From an uncultured Clostridia bacterium (GTDB lineage Bacteria > Bacillota > Clostridia > TANB77 > CAG-508): a stretch of 64,000 nucleotides of DNA. The notes below the pieces were generated by a model. The model searched no databases. It saw only the letters and a list, made by a program, of their open reading frames with translations, and was not told the origin of the DNA. The position numbers and the translations under genes are program-made. Positions 27,002-35,459 of the stretch are shown here, one piece after another; positions within the stretch are counted from its first letter, which is position 1, and each line of letters begins with the position of its first letter. Location of the stretch: positions 1-64,000 of the forward strand of contig CAKOTF010000007.1 of assembly GCA_934120045.1 (NCBI GenBank), in the 5' to 3' direction.

Positions 27002-27916
27002 TTACTGGTGCTTTGCCATTAGGCTGTCAAACAGTTTCTTACATGCATCATTCTCGAATACGGTCTGCCAAGACTTCAACTCCTTTACAATCTCAATTAC
27101 TTTCGCAACCGACTGAATTTGACCAATGGTCATTTCCTTACATAGACTAGTATTGCTGCTCGCAACCCCAATCCAATCAACTGCACTATCTTCAGGAATT
27201 TTAATTTCAGTGCAAGCACTTACCTCAATATCCCCAGAAACATAGACGAAAATATCCACAGTACTCAGGGCTTGAATTTCTTCTTCCAGTGCCTGAAGCA
27301 TTGCTCGCTTTTGGGCAAGAGTCTCATTTGCTTCAGATACTTTTCCTACAATTTCATTCAACTCGTCATTCAAGCTAATGACCTGAACTTGAGTCTCCAG
27401 AATTTTATTTTTGTAGTCTTCCAAAACTGCCTTTAATTTAGGAAGTTCTTGAGTCTGGATTACCCTTTTGCGAGAAATTAACTCGTCATGATTCACCTCA
27501 AGAGCAATTATGTTCTGCTGCAGTGTGGCAGCCTTTTCTTGCTCTTCAGTGAGTAACTTTAGCCTTTTTTCTTGTTCCTGAACCATTTTAATGTCAGCTT
27601 TTTCGTTTTTATCCAAAATTTTTTCTTCCTGAGTTTCCACTGCCTCTGCGCCCTGAATTTCTGCAGCTTCAATTTTTGCTTCAGGCTCATTCGCCTCAGT
27701 ATTGTCCTTTTTCTTAGCTGACTTCTTCAGAACATCATTCTGCTTTAAGTCCCGTTTGATTTCTCCGATGTCTCCGTGAAATAAATCACGAAGCAGCTCC
27801 ATGAACTCATCCTCAGAAATACCATAATTCTCCAAGAAATCTGAAACTGTCCAATGGTTCTTCAACTTCATCTTTACCGTCTTTGCACTAATAGCCTTGC
27901 CCTTCAGCTTTCTCAT
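27002..27916 (-). CDS. Coiled-coil protein of a two-gene operon of foreign composition (unknown)
   Basis: 304 aa from ATG 27916 (GGAG 9 nt upstream; the longer frame from TTG 27931 overlaps the Shine-Dalgarno). Residues ~20-50 (HWTVSDFLENYGISEDEFMELLRDLF) look like a small helical, perhaps HTH-like, module. A Glu/Ala/Lys linker (~65-110) and a long coiled coil (~110-215) follow. A compact C-terminal domain (~220-304) begins STVDIFVYVSGDIEV. No membrane segment. G+C is near 40-43% by eye against under 30% around it, with CTG, CAG and GGC codons unlike neighbours. It lies 4 nt after the 110-aa gene. No family recognised. Confidence 0.85.
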   Translation of the reverse strand: MRKLKGKAISAKTVKMKLKNHWTVSDFLENYGISEDEFMELLRDLFHGDIGEIKRDLKQNDVLKKSAKKKDNTEANEPEAKIEAAEIQGAEAVETQEEKILDKNEKADIKMVQEQEKRLKLLTEEQEKAATLQQNIIALEVNHDELISRKRVIQTQELPKLKAVLEDYKNKILETQVQVISLNDELNEIVGKVSEANETLAQKRAMLQALEEEIQALSTVDIFVYVSGDIEVSACTEIKIPEDSAVDWIGVASSNTSLCKEMTIGQIQSVAKVIEIVKELKSWQTVFENDACKKLFDSLMAKHQ

Positions 27917-27920
27917 TTTT

Positions 27921-28253
27921 TTATTCTCCAATCATACTGTCAATTTTTTTAATGATATTATCAATATCATTAACCGTCTTTTGGAACTGCAAATTTAATT
28001 CTTCTCCATCAACTAATGGTTTGACTGCCCTATCAGAATTTCCAGATTGGGATTTATGCCAGCTTTTCACTAGCAATAACTTGTCCCGTTCTACTCCGTT
28101 TAAATCTGCAACTTCCTGCAAAACGTCGTATGCATGTCCACAAGAAATCTTACAAATTTTAGCAATTTCAGGAACTTTGTACCCCTTATCATGCCACTTC
28201 ATGAAATTCCTGATATAGAATTTCACTTTTTCTGTCCTGTTATTTGCACCCAT
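27921..28253 (-). CDS. Small helix-turn-helix protein, partner of the coiled-coil gene
   Basis: 110 aa from ATG 28253, chosen because AAGGAGG lies 6 nt upstream (the longer frame from 28295 has no such signal). Residues ~15-50 (FMKWHDKGYKVPEIAKICKISCGHAYDVLQEV) read as a resolvase/Mor-like HTH in which VPEIAKICKIS is helix 2 and turn and GHAYDVLQEV is the recognition helix. A short C-terminal helix (VNDIDNIIKKID) may dimerise. Composition is G+C-richer than its surroundings. Promoter at 28326-28354. It could autoregulate the operon. Function unknown. Confidence 0.82.
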   Translation of the reverse strand: MGANNRTEKVKFYIRNFMKWHDKGYKVPEIAKICKISCGHAYDVLQEVADLNGVERDKLLLVKSWHKSQSGNSDRAVKPLVDGEELNLQFQKTVNDIDNIIKKIDSMIGE

Positions 28254-28325
28254 AGTAAACCTCCTTTGGTGCGTATAAAATTTTTTACTACGCAAAACAA
28301 CAAATGCTATTTTGCACTTATGTTA

Positions 28326-28354
28326 AGTATATCACAATATTCATTTTTTTGCAA
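28326..28354 (-). promoter_or_regulatory. Promoter of the HTH/coiled-coil operon
   Basis: TTGCAA (28354-28349), 17-nt spacer, TATACT (28331-28326) on the minus strand. The leader is about 65 nt. It is back-to-back with the response-regulator promoter. Confidence 0.8.
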
Positions 28355-28371
28355 TTATTTACTAATTTACC

Positions 28372-28400
28372 TTGTATATTGGTAAAAATTGTGATATAAA
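28372..28400 (+). promoter_or_regulatory. Promoter of orphan response regulator
   Basis: TTGTAT (28372-28377), 17-nt spacer, TATAAA (28395-28400), then GGAGG before ATG 28429. Confidence 0.65.
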
Positions 28401-28428
28401 ATATGTATAACTTAATCGGAGGTCTTAT

Positions 28429-29187
28429 ATGGAAAACAATAATTTTGATGATGAAAAGAAAACAATTTTAATAGTTGATGATGAACAAAAAATTGTAGAT
28501 TTACTTGTTCATAACTTAACTAGAGAAGGTTATAATACAATTGAAGCAAATGATGGCCAAACTGCAATAGATTTGGCAATTTCTCAACGTCCTGATTTAA
28601 TTTTACTAGATGTAATGATTCCTCGTGTTGACGGTCTTACAGTTTGCAAAAAAATAAAAAATTACTATAATGTTCCAATTTTAATGGTTTCTGCTAAAGA
28701 TGACGAACTAGATAAAATCGTTGGATTAGAAATTGGTGCAGATGATTATATTACAAAGCCGTTTAGTGTAAGAGAAGTTGTTGCTAGAGTAAAAGCTAAT
28801 CTAAGAAAATCTGAAACACATTATGATAATTTTAAATCTTCACATGATTTAGATTCTAATAAAGAAGCCAAAAAACAAAATACTATAAAACTTGGTGATT
28901 TAACTTTAGACTTAGAAAAATATGAAGTTAATGTTAATGGAACCATTGTAAATTTAACTTTAAGAGAATTTGAAGTTTTAAAATATTTAGCACAACAACA
29001 AGGACAAGTTGTTACAAGGGAATCACTTCTTGAACAAGTTTGGGGATATGAATATTATGGAGACATTAGAACTGTTGATGTTACTGTTAGAAGAATTAGA
29101 GAAAGAATTGAAAAAGATACTTCTAATCCTAAATATTTAATTACTAAAAGAGGAATTGGATACTATATTCCAAATTTTGATAAATAA
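28429..29187 (+). CDS. OmpR/PhoB-family response regulator (no adjacent kinase)
   Basis: 252 aa. Receiver domain (~12-125) with the acidic pocket IVDDE, phospho-acceptor Asp in LLDVMIP, and the KP pair in ITKPFS. A ~25-residue Lys/Ser/Asn linker follows, then a winged-helix DNA-binding domain (~150-250) with LTLREFEVLKYLA and RTVDVTVRRIRERIE. It is closest in style to the WalR/PhoP group. No histidine kinase is next to it: it is followed at once by a bidirectional terminator. The partner kinase must lie elsewhere, or the protein works without one. Confidence 0.95.
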   Translation: MENNNFDDEKKTILIVDDEQKIVDLLVHNLTREGYNTIEANDGQTAIDLAISQRPDLILLDVMIPRVDGLTVCKKIKNYYNVPILMVSAKDDELDKIVGLEIGADDYITKPFSVREVVARVKANLRKSETHYDNFKSSHDLDSNKEAKKQNTIKLGDLTLDLEKYEVNVNGTIVNLTLREFEVLKYLAQQQGQVVTRESLLEQVWGYEYYGDIRTVDVTVRRIRERIEKDTSNPKYLITKRGIGYYIPNFDK

Positions 29188-29189
29188 AT

Positions 29190-29226
29190 AAAAAAGCTAT
29201 GCTAATTTTATTGCATAGCTTTTTTA
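29190..29226. terminator. Bidirectional terminator
   Basis: AAAAAGCTATGC (29191-29202)/GCATAGCTTTTT (29213-29224). It serves the response regulator (plus) and the PLP lyase (minus). Confidence 0.9.
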
Positions 29227-30477
29227 TTATTTCAAATTTGATAAGGCTTTTAGTATTCCCAATTTACCATATTGATATGTAAGTCCACCTTGCATATATG
29301 CAATATATGGAGCCCTAATTGGTCCGTCACAACTTAATTCTATTGTTGACCCTTCTGTAAATGTTCCTGCTGCCATAATTACCTGATCATCATATCCTCC
29401 CATTGCACTTGGTTCTGGAATTACATTCGAATCTATTGGAGAACCCATTTGAATTCCTTGACAGAATTTTATTAATTTGTCTGCATCTCCTAACTCTATT
29501 GTTTGAACTATATCTGCTCTTTTTTCATTGTATAAAGGATCTACTTTATATCCTAATTTTTCTAATATTCTACTTGCAAATACAGCTGTTTTTACTGCAC
29601 TTGCCACTACACTTGGTGCAAAAAATAGTCCTTTTATAAATGGTATATTTTGATTTAATGATGGTCCTATTTCTTTTCCTACTCCTGGAGCAGTAAGTCT
29701 TTCTGCACATAATTCTATTAAGTCTTTTCTTCCTACAATATATGCACCACTTGTTGCAATACCAGCACCTAAATTCTTCATTAAAGAACCAACTATAATA
29801 TCTGCACCAACATTTGTTGGCTCTTTTTCTTCAACAAATTCTCCATAACAATTATCTACCATTATTATAACTTCTTGATCTACTTCTCTTATTGCTTTTA
29901 TTGCTTTTTCAATTTTGTCAATTGTTAAACTTTTTCTTGTTGAATATCCTTTTGATCTTTGAATTTCTATTAATTTTATATCTTTTTTGGATACTCTTTC
30001 TTTTATTGAATTAATGTCAAAATCATTATCAATTAATTCTATTTGTTCATATTTTACTCCAAATGCTTTTAATGAACTTTTACTTTCTTCTTTGCTTATT
30101 CCTATTGCAGTTTGTAATGTATCATAAGGTGCTCCTGAAATACTTAACATTGTATCTCCTGGACGTAAAATTCCAAATAATGTTACAGCTAGAGCATGTG
30201 TTCCAGATATTAATTGTGCTCTTACTAATGCATCTTCAGCATTAAATATTTTTGCATAAATCTCTTCTATTTTATTTCTTCCAATTTCATCAATTCCATA
30301 TCCTGTTGATGAATGTAAATGCATTTCTGATAATCCACATTCTTGAAATGCTGATAAGACTTTTAAACTGTTTATTTCTTCTATTTTCTCAATATTTTTA
30401 AATATTGGTTGTATTTCTTTTTCAACCTCTTCTGATAAATCTAAAATTTCTTTTTTTATTCCAAATTTCTGATACAT
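29227..30477 (-). CDS. Methionine gamma-lyase/aluminium-resistance family PLP enzyme
   Basis: 416 aa, matching the family called aluminium resistance protein or Met_gamma_lyase (YnbB-like), a fold-type I PLP enzyme related to cystathionine beta/gamma-lyases. Seen: LHSSTGYGIDEIGR near residue 55, the ISGTHALAVTLFGILRPGD cofactor region, the MVDNCYGEFVE Asp that would bind the pyridine nitrogen, and GSLMKNLGAG with the presumed Schiff-base Lys. The real substrate is not settled in the literature. In many Bacillota it neighbours hflX or miaA/hfq; here it neighbours sigE instead. Confidence 0.93.
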   Translation of the reverse strand: MYQKFGIKKEILDLSEEVEKEIQPIFKNIEKIEEINSLKVLSAFQECGLSEMHLHSSTGYGIDEIGRNKIEEIYAKIFNAEDALVRAQLISGTHALAVTLFGILRPGDTMLSISGAPYDTLQTAIGISKEESKSSLKAFGVKYEQIELIDNDFDINSIKERVSKKDIKLIEIQRSKGYSTRKSLTIDKIEKAIKAIREVDQEVIIMVDNCYGEFVEEKEPTNVGADIIVGSLMKNLGAGIATSGAYIVGRKDLIELCAERLTAPGVGKEIGPSLNQNIPFIKGLFFAPSVVASAVKTAVFASRILEKLGYKVDPLYNEKRADIVQTIELGDADKLIKFCQGIQMGSPIDSNVIPEPSAMGGYDDQVIMAAGTFTEGSTIELSCDGPIRAPYIAYMQGGLTYQYGKLGILKALSNLK

Positions 30478-30594
30478 ATAATAATATCCTTATATAATAA
30501 ATATTTAGGTTTTTTATGTGTCTGCCTATAAACACATAATTATTATAACATTTTCTTTTTAATAAGTCTACTATTTATTGTATATTTATGTAAT

Positions 30595-31332
30595 CTATCC
30601 TGTTTTACTCATTATATCTTTTCTCATTTTTCCTATTATCTTTTTTTCTAGTCTTGATATATAACTTTGTGAAATTCCTAATTCATCTGCTACCTCTTTT
30701 TGAGTTTTTTCTCTACCACTAATAAACCCAAATCTCATTTCCATTATATTTTTTTCTCTAGAATTTAATTTTCTTATTGCTTCTTTCAAAAGTTTCATAT
30801 CTACTTCATCTTCCAAATTTCTATATGTAATGTCTGGATCTGTTCCTAATATATCTGATAATAAAAGTTCATTTCCATCACTATCTTTATTTAATGGTTC
30901 ATCAATTGATACTTCTGTTTTTATTTTATTATTTCTTCTTAAATACATTAATATTTCATTTTCAATACATCTTGATGCATATGTTGCTAATTTAATCTTT
31001 TTTTCTGAATTAAATGTATTTACACTTTTCATCAAGCCTATTGTTCCAATCGATATTAAGTCTTCGATTCCTATTCCTGTATTTTCAAATTTTTTAGCTA
31101 TATATACTACAAGTCTTAGATTCCTTTCTACTAATGTTTTTCTGGCATATTCTCTTTCATCTGTTTCAAGTTTTTTTATCATTTCCTCTTCCTCTTTTGG
31201 TTCTAAAGGTGCTGGTAATGTTTGACTACCTGCAACATAAAATATCGGCAATATCTCATCATTTAGTTTTCCTTCAATATATTTCGCACATAAATTATTT
31301 ATACTATTTTTAATAATCTCTAAAAAATTCAT
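30595..31332 (-). CDS. sigE: Sporulation sigma factor SigE (pro-sigma-E)
   Basis: 245 aa sigma-70 factor that directs early mother-cell transcription. The first ~30 residues form the pro-region; IFYVAGSQTLPAPL (~29-42) aligns with the B. subtilis segment at the SpoIIGA cleavage site. Region 2 (RNLRLVVYIAKKF, DLISIGTIGLMKSV, ATYASRCIENEILMYLR) and region 4 (TQKEVADELGISQSYISRLEKK) are intact. It follows spoIIGA, the protease gene, as expected, although a terminator hairpin (31425-31462) lies between them. No sigG follows; the next gene is the PLP lyase. Confidence 0.96.
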   Translation of the reverse strand: MNFLEIIKNSINNLCAKYIEGKLNDEILPIFYVAGSQTLPAPLEPKEEEEMIKKLETDEREYARKTLVERNLRLVVYIAKKFENTGIGIEDLISIGTIGLMKSVNTFNSEKKIKLATYASRCIENEILMYLRRNNKIKTEVSIDEPLNKDSDGNELLLSDILGTDPDITYRNLEDEVDMKLLKEAIRKLNSREKNIMEMRFGFISGREKTQKEVADELGISQSYISRLEKKIIGKMRKDIMSKTG

Positions 31333-31424
31333 TTTACATTCCTTTCTTTTAATTTTAATTCATCACCTCTTTCTTGATTTTTATTGTACAACTCTAATAG
31401 AAAAAAAGCTGTCTTTTCTTATTG

Positions 31425-31462
31425 TAGAAAAAAAGAAATAATCGCTATTGTTCGATTATTTC
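31425..31462 (-). terminator. Hairpin/terminator between spoIIGA and sigE
   Basis: GAAATAATCG (31435-31444)/CGATTATTTC (31453-31462), 8-nt loop, followed on the minus strand by a run of seven T. It would partly uncouple sigE from spoIIGA. Confidence 0.8.
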
Positions 31463-31511
31463 TCTTTTATTTATTTATTTTTCTTCTAATTATATTATGT
31501 ATTTTTATTAT

Positions 31512-32399
31512 CTATAATAAATCTACACCAACTAAGGCTCTATATTCGCCTTTTTTTGTCAAACTTCTTTCATATATACCAATTATAATATTAGAAGTTT
31601 TTTTCTCCTCATCTTCGCTTTTCACTACAATCTCAGATATCTTTATTCCAACTAACATTCCATTCTCTTTTCCTAATGATGAAAATGGTATACATCTTAA
31701 TCTAGGAAGATATTGGTCTTGTATATCTTGTGGCAAATTTTCTAAATTCCCACATAAAATATTTTCTAAGTTTCTTAATATTTCCTTTGGAATAATTCCT
31801 TCTAGTAATGACTCTTCCACTATTACAACTGGAGTATTTGTAATTGGCTCTTTTACAAGATTTCCCGTATCTATCATTGCTTTTGTTTCTATTTGTTTTT
31901 CATTTATTTTCAACTTTATATAACAATACATATCTTTTGTATTAAATTTTGTTTTTATTATTTTAATTGATATTTTTATTATTATAAATGCCATTATCGC
32001 ACCTAACATTATTACTTTTAATGCATATTCTCCTGTAAATAATCCATTTCTTATATTTATATTTTCTGGTCTTAAAAAATATATTAAATTTAATGCTACT
32101 CCACCAAATACAAATGATGTTAAATAAAAAATTATAATCTGTTTAAACATTTTCTTTGAATTTTGTGGTTTAAATGCTGTGTAAACTATTACTATTGATA
32201 ATAAAAATTTTGATATTGTTGATGAATATATAGTAAATTTGGTTATGTACATTAATATTGAGTAAATTGATCCAATTGCTGAAGATATTATTAATCTAAT
32301 AATTTTTACTTTTTGTTTTAATATAATTGATGTTGCATATAAAATAATTGCATTCATTATTATATTTTCAATAAATATTATATCAATATATATTGTCAT
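31512..32399 (-). CDS. spoIIGA: Sigma-E processing peptidase SpoIIGA
   Basis: 295 aa. Membrane aspartic protease that removes the pro-sequence of sigma-E after a signal from the forespore. About five membrane helices fill residues ~3-150. The cytoplasmic catalytic domain carries the DTGN aspartyl motif at ~177-180 (KAMIDTGNLVKEPIT). The start was moved to ATG 32399 because GGGAGG lies 5 nt upstream of it; the longer frame adds 10 residues without a Shine-Dalgarno. It sits between ftsZ and sigE, the conserved Bacillota order. Confidence 0.95.
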   Translation of the reverse strand: MTIYIDIIFIENIIMNAIILYATSIILKQKVKIIRLIISSAIGSIYSILMYITKFTIYSSTISKFLLSIVIVYTAFKPQNSKKMFKQIIIFYLTSFVFGGVALNLIYFLRPENINIRNGLFTGEYALKVIMLGAIMAFIIIKISIKIIKTKFNTKDMYCYIKLKINEKQIETKAMIDTGNLVKEPITNTPVVIVEESLLEGIIPKEILRNLENILCGNLENLPQDIQDQYLPRLRCIPFSSLGKENGMLVGIKISEIVVKSEDEEKKTSNIIIGIYERSLTKKGEYRALVGVDLL

Positions 32400-32470
32400 A
32401 ATAGCCTCCCAATATAATATATTTTTCAAATAAGTATTATACCATATTTAGAGCTAGAATTTTGTCATTA

Positions 32471-32510
32471 TATGAAAAAATTCATATACTATTTCTAGTA
32501 TATGAATTCT
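32471..32510 (-). terminator. Terminator after ftsZ
   Basis: AATTCATATACTA (32479-32491)/TAGTATATGAATT (32496-32508), TTTC tetraloop, then six T on the minus strand. It separates ftsAZ from spoIIGA. Confidence 0.88.
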
Positions 32511-32514
32511 CTTA

Positions 32515-33624
32515 TTACATATTTTTTCCTTTATTTTTACGTAAGAATGCTGGGATATCTAAATCTCCTGAATTAGAATTGTCTGTAGATGTTGGAATTG
32601 AATTTATTTTCTTATCCCATTGCTTATTTACAAAGCTATCTACACTTGAAGCAACTCTTGCTTCTGGTTTTTCAAATCCTGTTGCAATAACTGTAATTTG
32701 AATATCTTCTCCCATATTTGGATCTGTAACTGTACCAAATATTATATTTGCTTCAGGATCTACACTGCGTTGAACAAGTTCTGCTGCTGTATTAACTTCA
32801 TGCAATCCTAAATCTTCACCACCTGTGATATTTATAATTACTCCTCTTGCTCCTTCTATTGATGTTTCTAGTAATGGACTTTGTACAGCTTGTTTGGCAG
32901 CATCTTCTGCTCTGTTTTCTCCTGATGCTCTACCAATACCCATATGTGCCATTCCTGTATCTTTCATTATTGTTTTAACATCTGCAAAGTCTAAGTTTAC
33001 TGTTCCTGTAACTGCTATTAAGTCTGATATACCTTGTACACCTTGTCTTAATACATCATCTGCCATTCTAAATGCATCATTTATTGATGTTTTTCTATCT
33101 ATTATTTGTAATAATTTATCATTTGGTATTACTACTAATGCATCTACTTTACCTTTTAAACTTTCTATTCCTCGTTCAGCTTGTGAAAGTCTTTTCTTTC
33201 CTTCAAATGTAAATGGTTTTGTTACAACACCTATTGTTAATATTCCCATTTCTTTTGCTGATTGTGCAACTATTGGTGCAGCACCAGTACCTGTTCCGCC
33301 ACCCATTCCAGCTGTAACAAATACCATATCTGCTCCGCGTAAAGTTTCTGCAATTTCTGATTTATTTTCTTCTGCTGATTGTGCTCCTATATCTGGATTA
33401 GCACCAGCTCCTAAACCTCTTGTTATTTTTTCTCCTATTTGAATTTTAGCACTTGCTTTTGACTTTTGTAATGCTTGTCTATCTGTATTAACTGCGATAA
33501 AGTCTACTCCTTTTATTCCCGCTTCAATCATTCTATTTACTGCATTATTTCCGGCACCACCAACACCAATTACTTTAATTGTTGCAGCTCCATCCATCAT
33601 TGTTTCTTCTTCATACTCTTTCAT
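32515..33624 (-). CDS. ftsZ: Cell division protein FtsZ
   Basis: 369 aa. Tubulin-like GTPase forming the Z ring. Seen: VGGAGNNAVNRM, the tubulin signature GGGTGTGAAP (~107-116), the T7 loop NLDFADVKTIM, a ~45-residue disordered linker, and the C-terminal interaction peptide DIPAFLR that binds FtsA and SepF. GGGGAGG lies 8 nt before the ATG. It is 37 nt after ftsA in the same unit. Confidence 0.98.
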   Translation of the reverse strand: MKEYEEETMMDGAATIKVIGVGGAGNNAVNRMIEAGIKGVDFIAVNTDRQALQKSKASAKIQIGEKITRGLGAGANPDIGAQSAEENKSEIAETLRGADMVFVTAGMGGGTGTGAAPIVAQSAKEMGILTIGVVTKPFTFEGKKRLSQAERGIESLKGKVDALVVIPNDKLLQIIDRKTSINDAFRMADDVLRQGVQGISDLIAVTGTVNLDFADVKTIMKDTGMAHMGIGRASGENRAEDAAKQAVQSPLLETSIEGARGVIINITGGEDLGLHEVNTAAELVQRSVDPEANIIFGTVTDPNMGEDIQITVIATGFEKPEARVASSVDSFVNKQWDKKINSIPTSTDNSNSGDLDIPAFLRKNKGKNM

Positions 33625-33661
33625 TAAGTTTTCCTCCCCATAAAACTAAAATATTTTTTCT

Positions 33662-34891
33662 TTAAGAATAAAAGAACTCTTTTACTCTATCTATTATTGT
33701 TTTAAATATGCTTTCATTTGGCTGTCTGTCTATACTGCTTGATACAGATTTTACATAAGGTCTTGCAGCAATATATCTAACAAGTGCATAACTAGTTCTG
33801 AACTCTGGTTTTATTGTACTTATTAGTCTTCCTGTTGACATTTTTACAGGTATATTTAAATTTATTTTTCCTGCAACATCACTTTTGTTAATTGTTGTAA
33901 TTCCTCTTCCCGTTAATACAACAGTATTTATATTTTGCTTTACATTATTATTTGTAATGTCTTTATTTATTAATGTAAATATTTCTTCAATTCTTGCTTC
34001 AATTATTTCTATTAATTCTGAACTTTTTATTATTTTATTTCTACTTTCATCTTTACAAGTATTTAACATTATCTCATTATCATTATCTATAAATGATTTT
34101 AAAGCAAGTCCATATTGTTTTTTTAGTTTTTCTGCTTCTTCTTCTGAAATATTTAATACTAATGATATATCATTTGTAATATTATCTCCTCCTAGAGGAA
34201 TTGTATTTGTATAAGTAAAATTATTGCCTTCAAACACACCAATTTCAGTATTTCCTGCCCCAATATCAAGTAACATTACATTATCATATAATTCATTAGT
34301 ATCTAACATTAAATTTTTTTCTGCTAAAGATGTTGGAACTATTCCATCAATTTCTATTCCAACTCTTTTAAAGATTGATGTTAATTGTCTTACATAATCT
34401 TTATTTGCTAAAATAACTTGTGCTTTTAGTGTAAAATTTGAGCTTAAATTGCCAACTGGGTCTGCGACAATTTTTCCGTTATCAAGTATTACTTCTGATG
34501 GTACTATATCTATTATTGTTTTCCCTTCTGGTATCTCAATATCTTTAGCTTGTACAATTACACTTTGAACATCTTTTAATGATATTCCTGCAAATTTATC
34601 TTTTAATTCTTTTACAACACTGTTTTGAACTATTGTAACTTCTTTTCCTGGAATTGTTACATATGCTGAATTAATTTTAAATTCTACTTCCTCCTCAGCA
34701 TCTTTTATAGTTTTTGCAACGCTTAAACTAACTTCTTCTTCATTGATAATTTTGCCTTTTTTTATACCATTACATTTACAAGATGTGCTACATAGTGTTT
34801 CTATTTGTCCAAAGTTATTGACCTCTCCAACAACTGTACAAACCTTAGATGTACCTATATCAATACCAACTATGATATCACCTATTGCCAA
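33662..34891 (-). CDS. ftsA: Cell division protein FtsA
   Basis: 409 aa. Actin-family ATPase that tethers FtsZ to the membrane. Phosphate-1 motif VGIDIGTSKV (~8-17), phosphate-2 LLDIGAGNTEIGVF and adenosine motif VVLTGRGIT are visible. The C-terminal amphipathic targeting helix is short (IIDRVKEFFYS). The start is TTG, 7 nt after GGAGG. It is the first gene of the ftsAZ pair, downstream of sbp. Confidence 0.96.
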   Translation of the reverse strand: MAIGDIIVGIDIGTSKVCTVVGEVNNFGQIETLCSTSCKCNGIKKGKIINEEEVSLSVAKTIKDAEEEVEFKINSAYVTIPGKEVTIVQNSVVKELKDKFAGISLKDVQSVIVQAKDIEIPEGKTIIDIVPSEVILDNGKIVADPVGNLSSNFTLKAQVILANKDYVRQLTSIFKRVGIEIDGIVPTSLAEKNLMLDTNELYDNVMLLDIGAGNTEIGVFEGNNFTYTNTIPLGGDNITNDISLVLNISEEEAEKLKKQYGLALKSFIDNDNEIMLNTCKDESRNKIIKSSELIEIIEARIEEIFTLINKDITNNNVKQNINTVVLTGRGITTINKSDVAGKINLNIPVKMSTGRLISTIKPEFRTSYALVRYIAARPYVKSVSSSIDRQPNESIFKTIIDRVKEFFYS

Positions 34892-35062
34892 AATGATTCC
34901 TCCATTTATTTTTGTTAAAATTTCTATATTATATAGATTGTTTTCTTCTTTGTTATATATATTACATTTTTATAAAAAAGTCAATATAAATTGAAACATT
35001 TCTGAAATAAATTTGTAATATTTTTGATATTCATGTAATATGTTTGTAATATATTTTTTTAT

Positions 35063-35440
35063 TTATTTTTCTTTACTTTTTGTTACTTTATTTTTTAATT
35101 TTTCTCTCCACAACTCTATATAATATCTCCTAATTATTGTCAAGTTTGTAAACATTCTTCCTACAAAAACTACTAATGCTGCTAGATATATATCTATATT
35201 TAATTTTTGTCCTAAATATGTTAATGCTATTGATAATATACTATTACAGAAAAATCCTGATATAAAAATTGTTAAATCAAAATTTTTCTTTAATACTGAC
35301 GTTATTCCTCCAAAAACAGAATCTAATGCTGCTACAACAGCTATTGCCAAAAATGTTGAATATGTATATGGTATCATAGGTGCATTAATTCCTATAAAAG
35401 CCCCTATAATACATCCCAAAATAATTGCTATTACTATCAT
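35063..35440 (-). CDS. sbp: Small basic protein Sbp (DUF1290)
   Basis: 125 aa membrane protein with about three to four helices (IAIILGCIIGAFIG, FLAIAVVAALDSVFGGI, ILSIALTYLG, AALVVFVGRMF) and a Lys-rich cytoplasmic C-terminus. It is the DUF1290 protein found beside the DUF881 genes in the Bacillota division cluster. Molecular role unknown. It lies 19 nt after the second DUF881 gene and upstream of ftsA. Confidence 0.92.
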   Translation of the reverse strand: MIVIAIILGCIIGAFIGINAPMIPYTYSTFLAIAVVAALDSVFGGITSVLKKNFDLTIFISGFFCNSILSIALTYLGQKLNIDIYLAALVVFVGRMFTNLTIIRRYYIELWREKLKNKVTKSKEK

Positions 35441-35459
35441 TTTATTTTTTTCCTTTCCA

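Noticed and set aside
31384..31923. 179-aa plus-strand frame over the spoIIGA end
   Set aside because: It overlaps spoIIGA antisense and runs through the spoIIGA terminator hairpin; no ribosome binding site.
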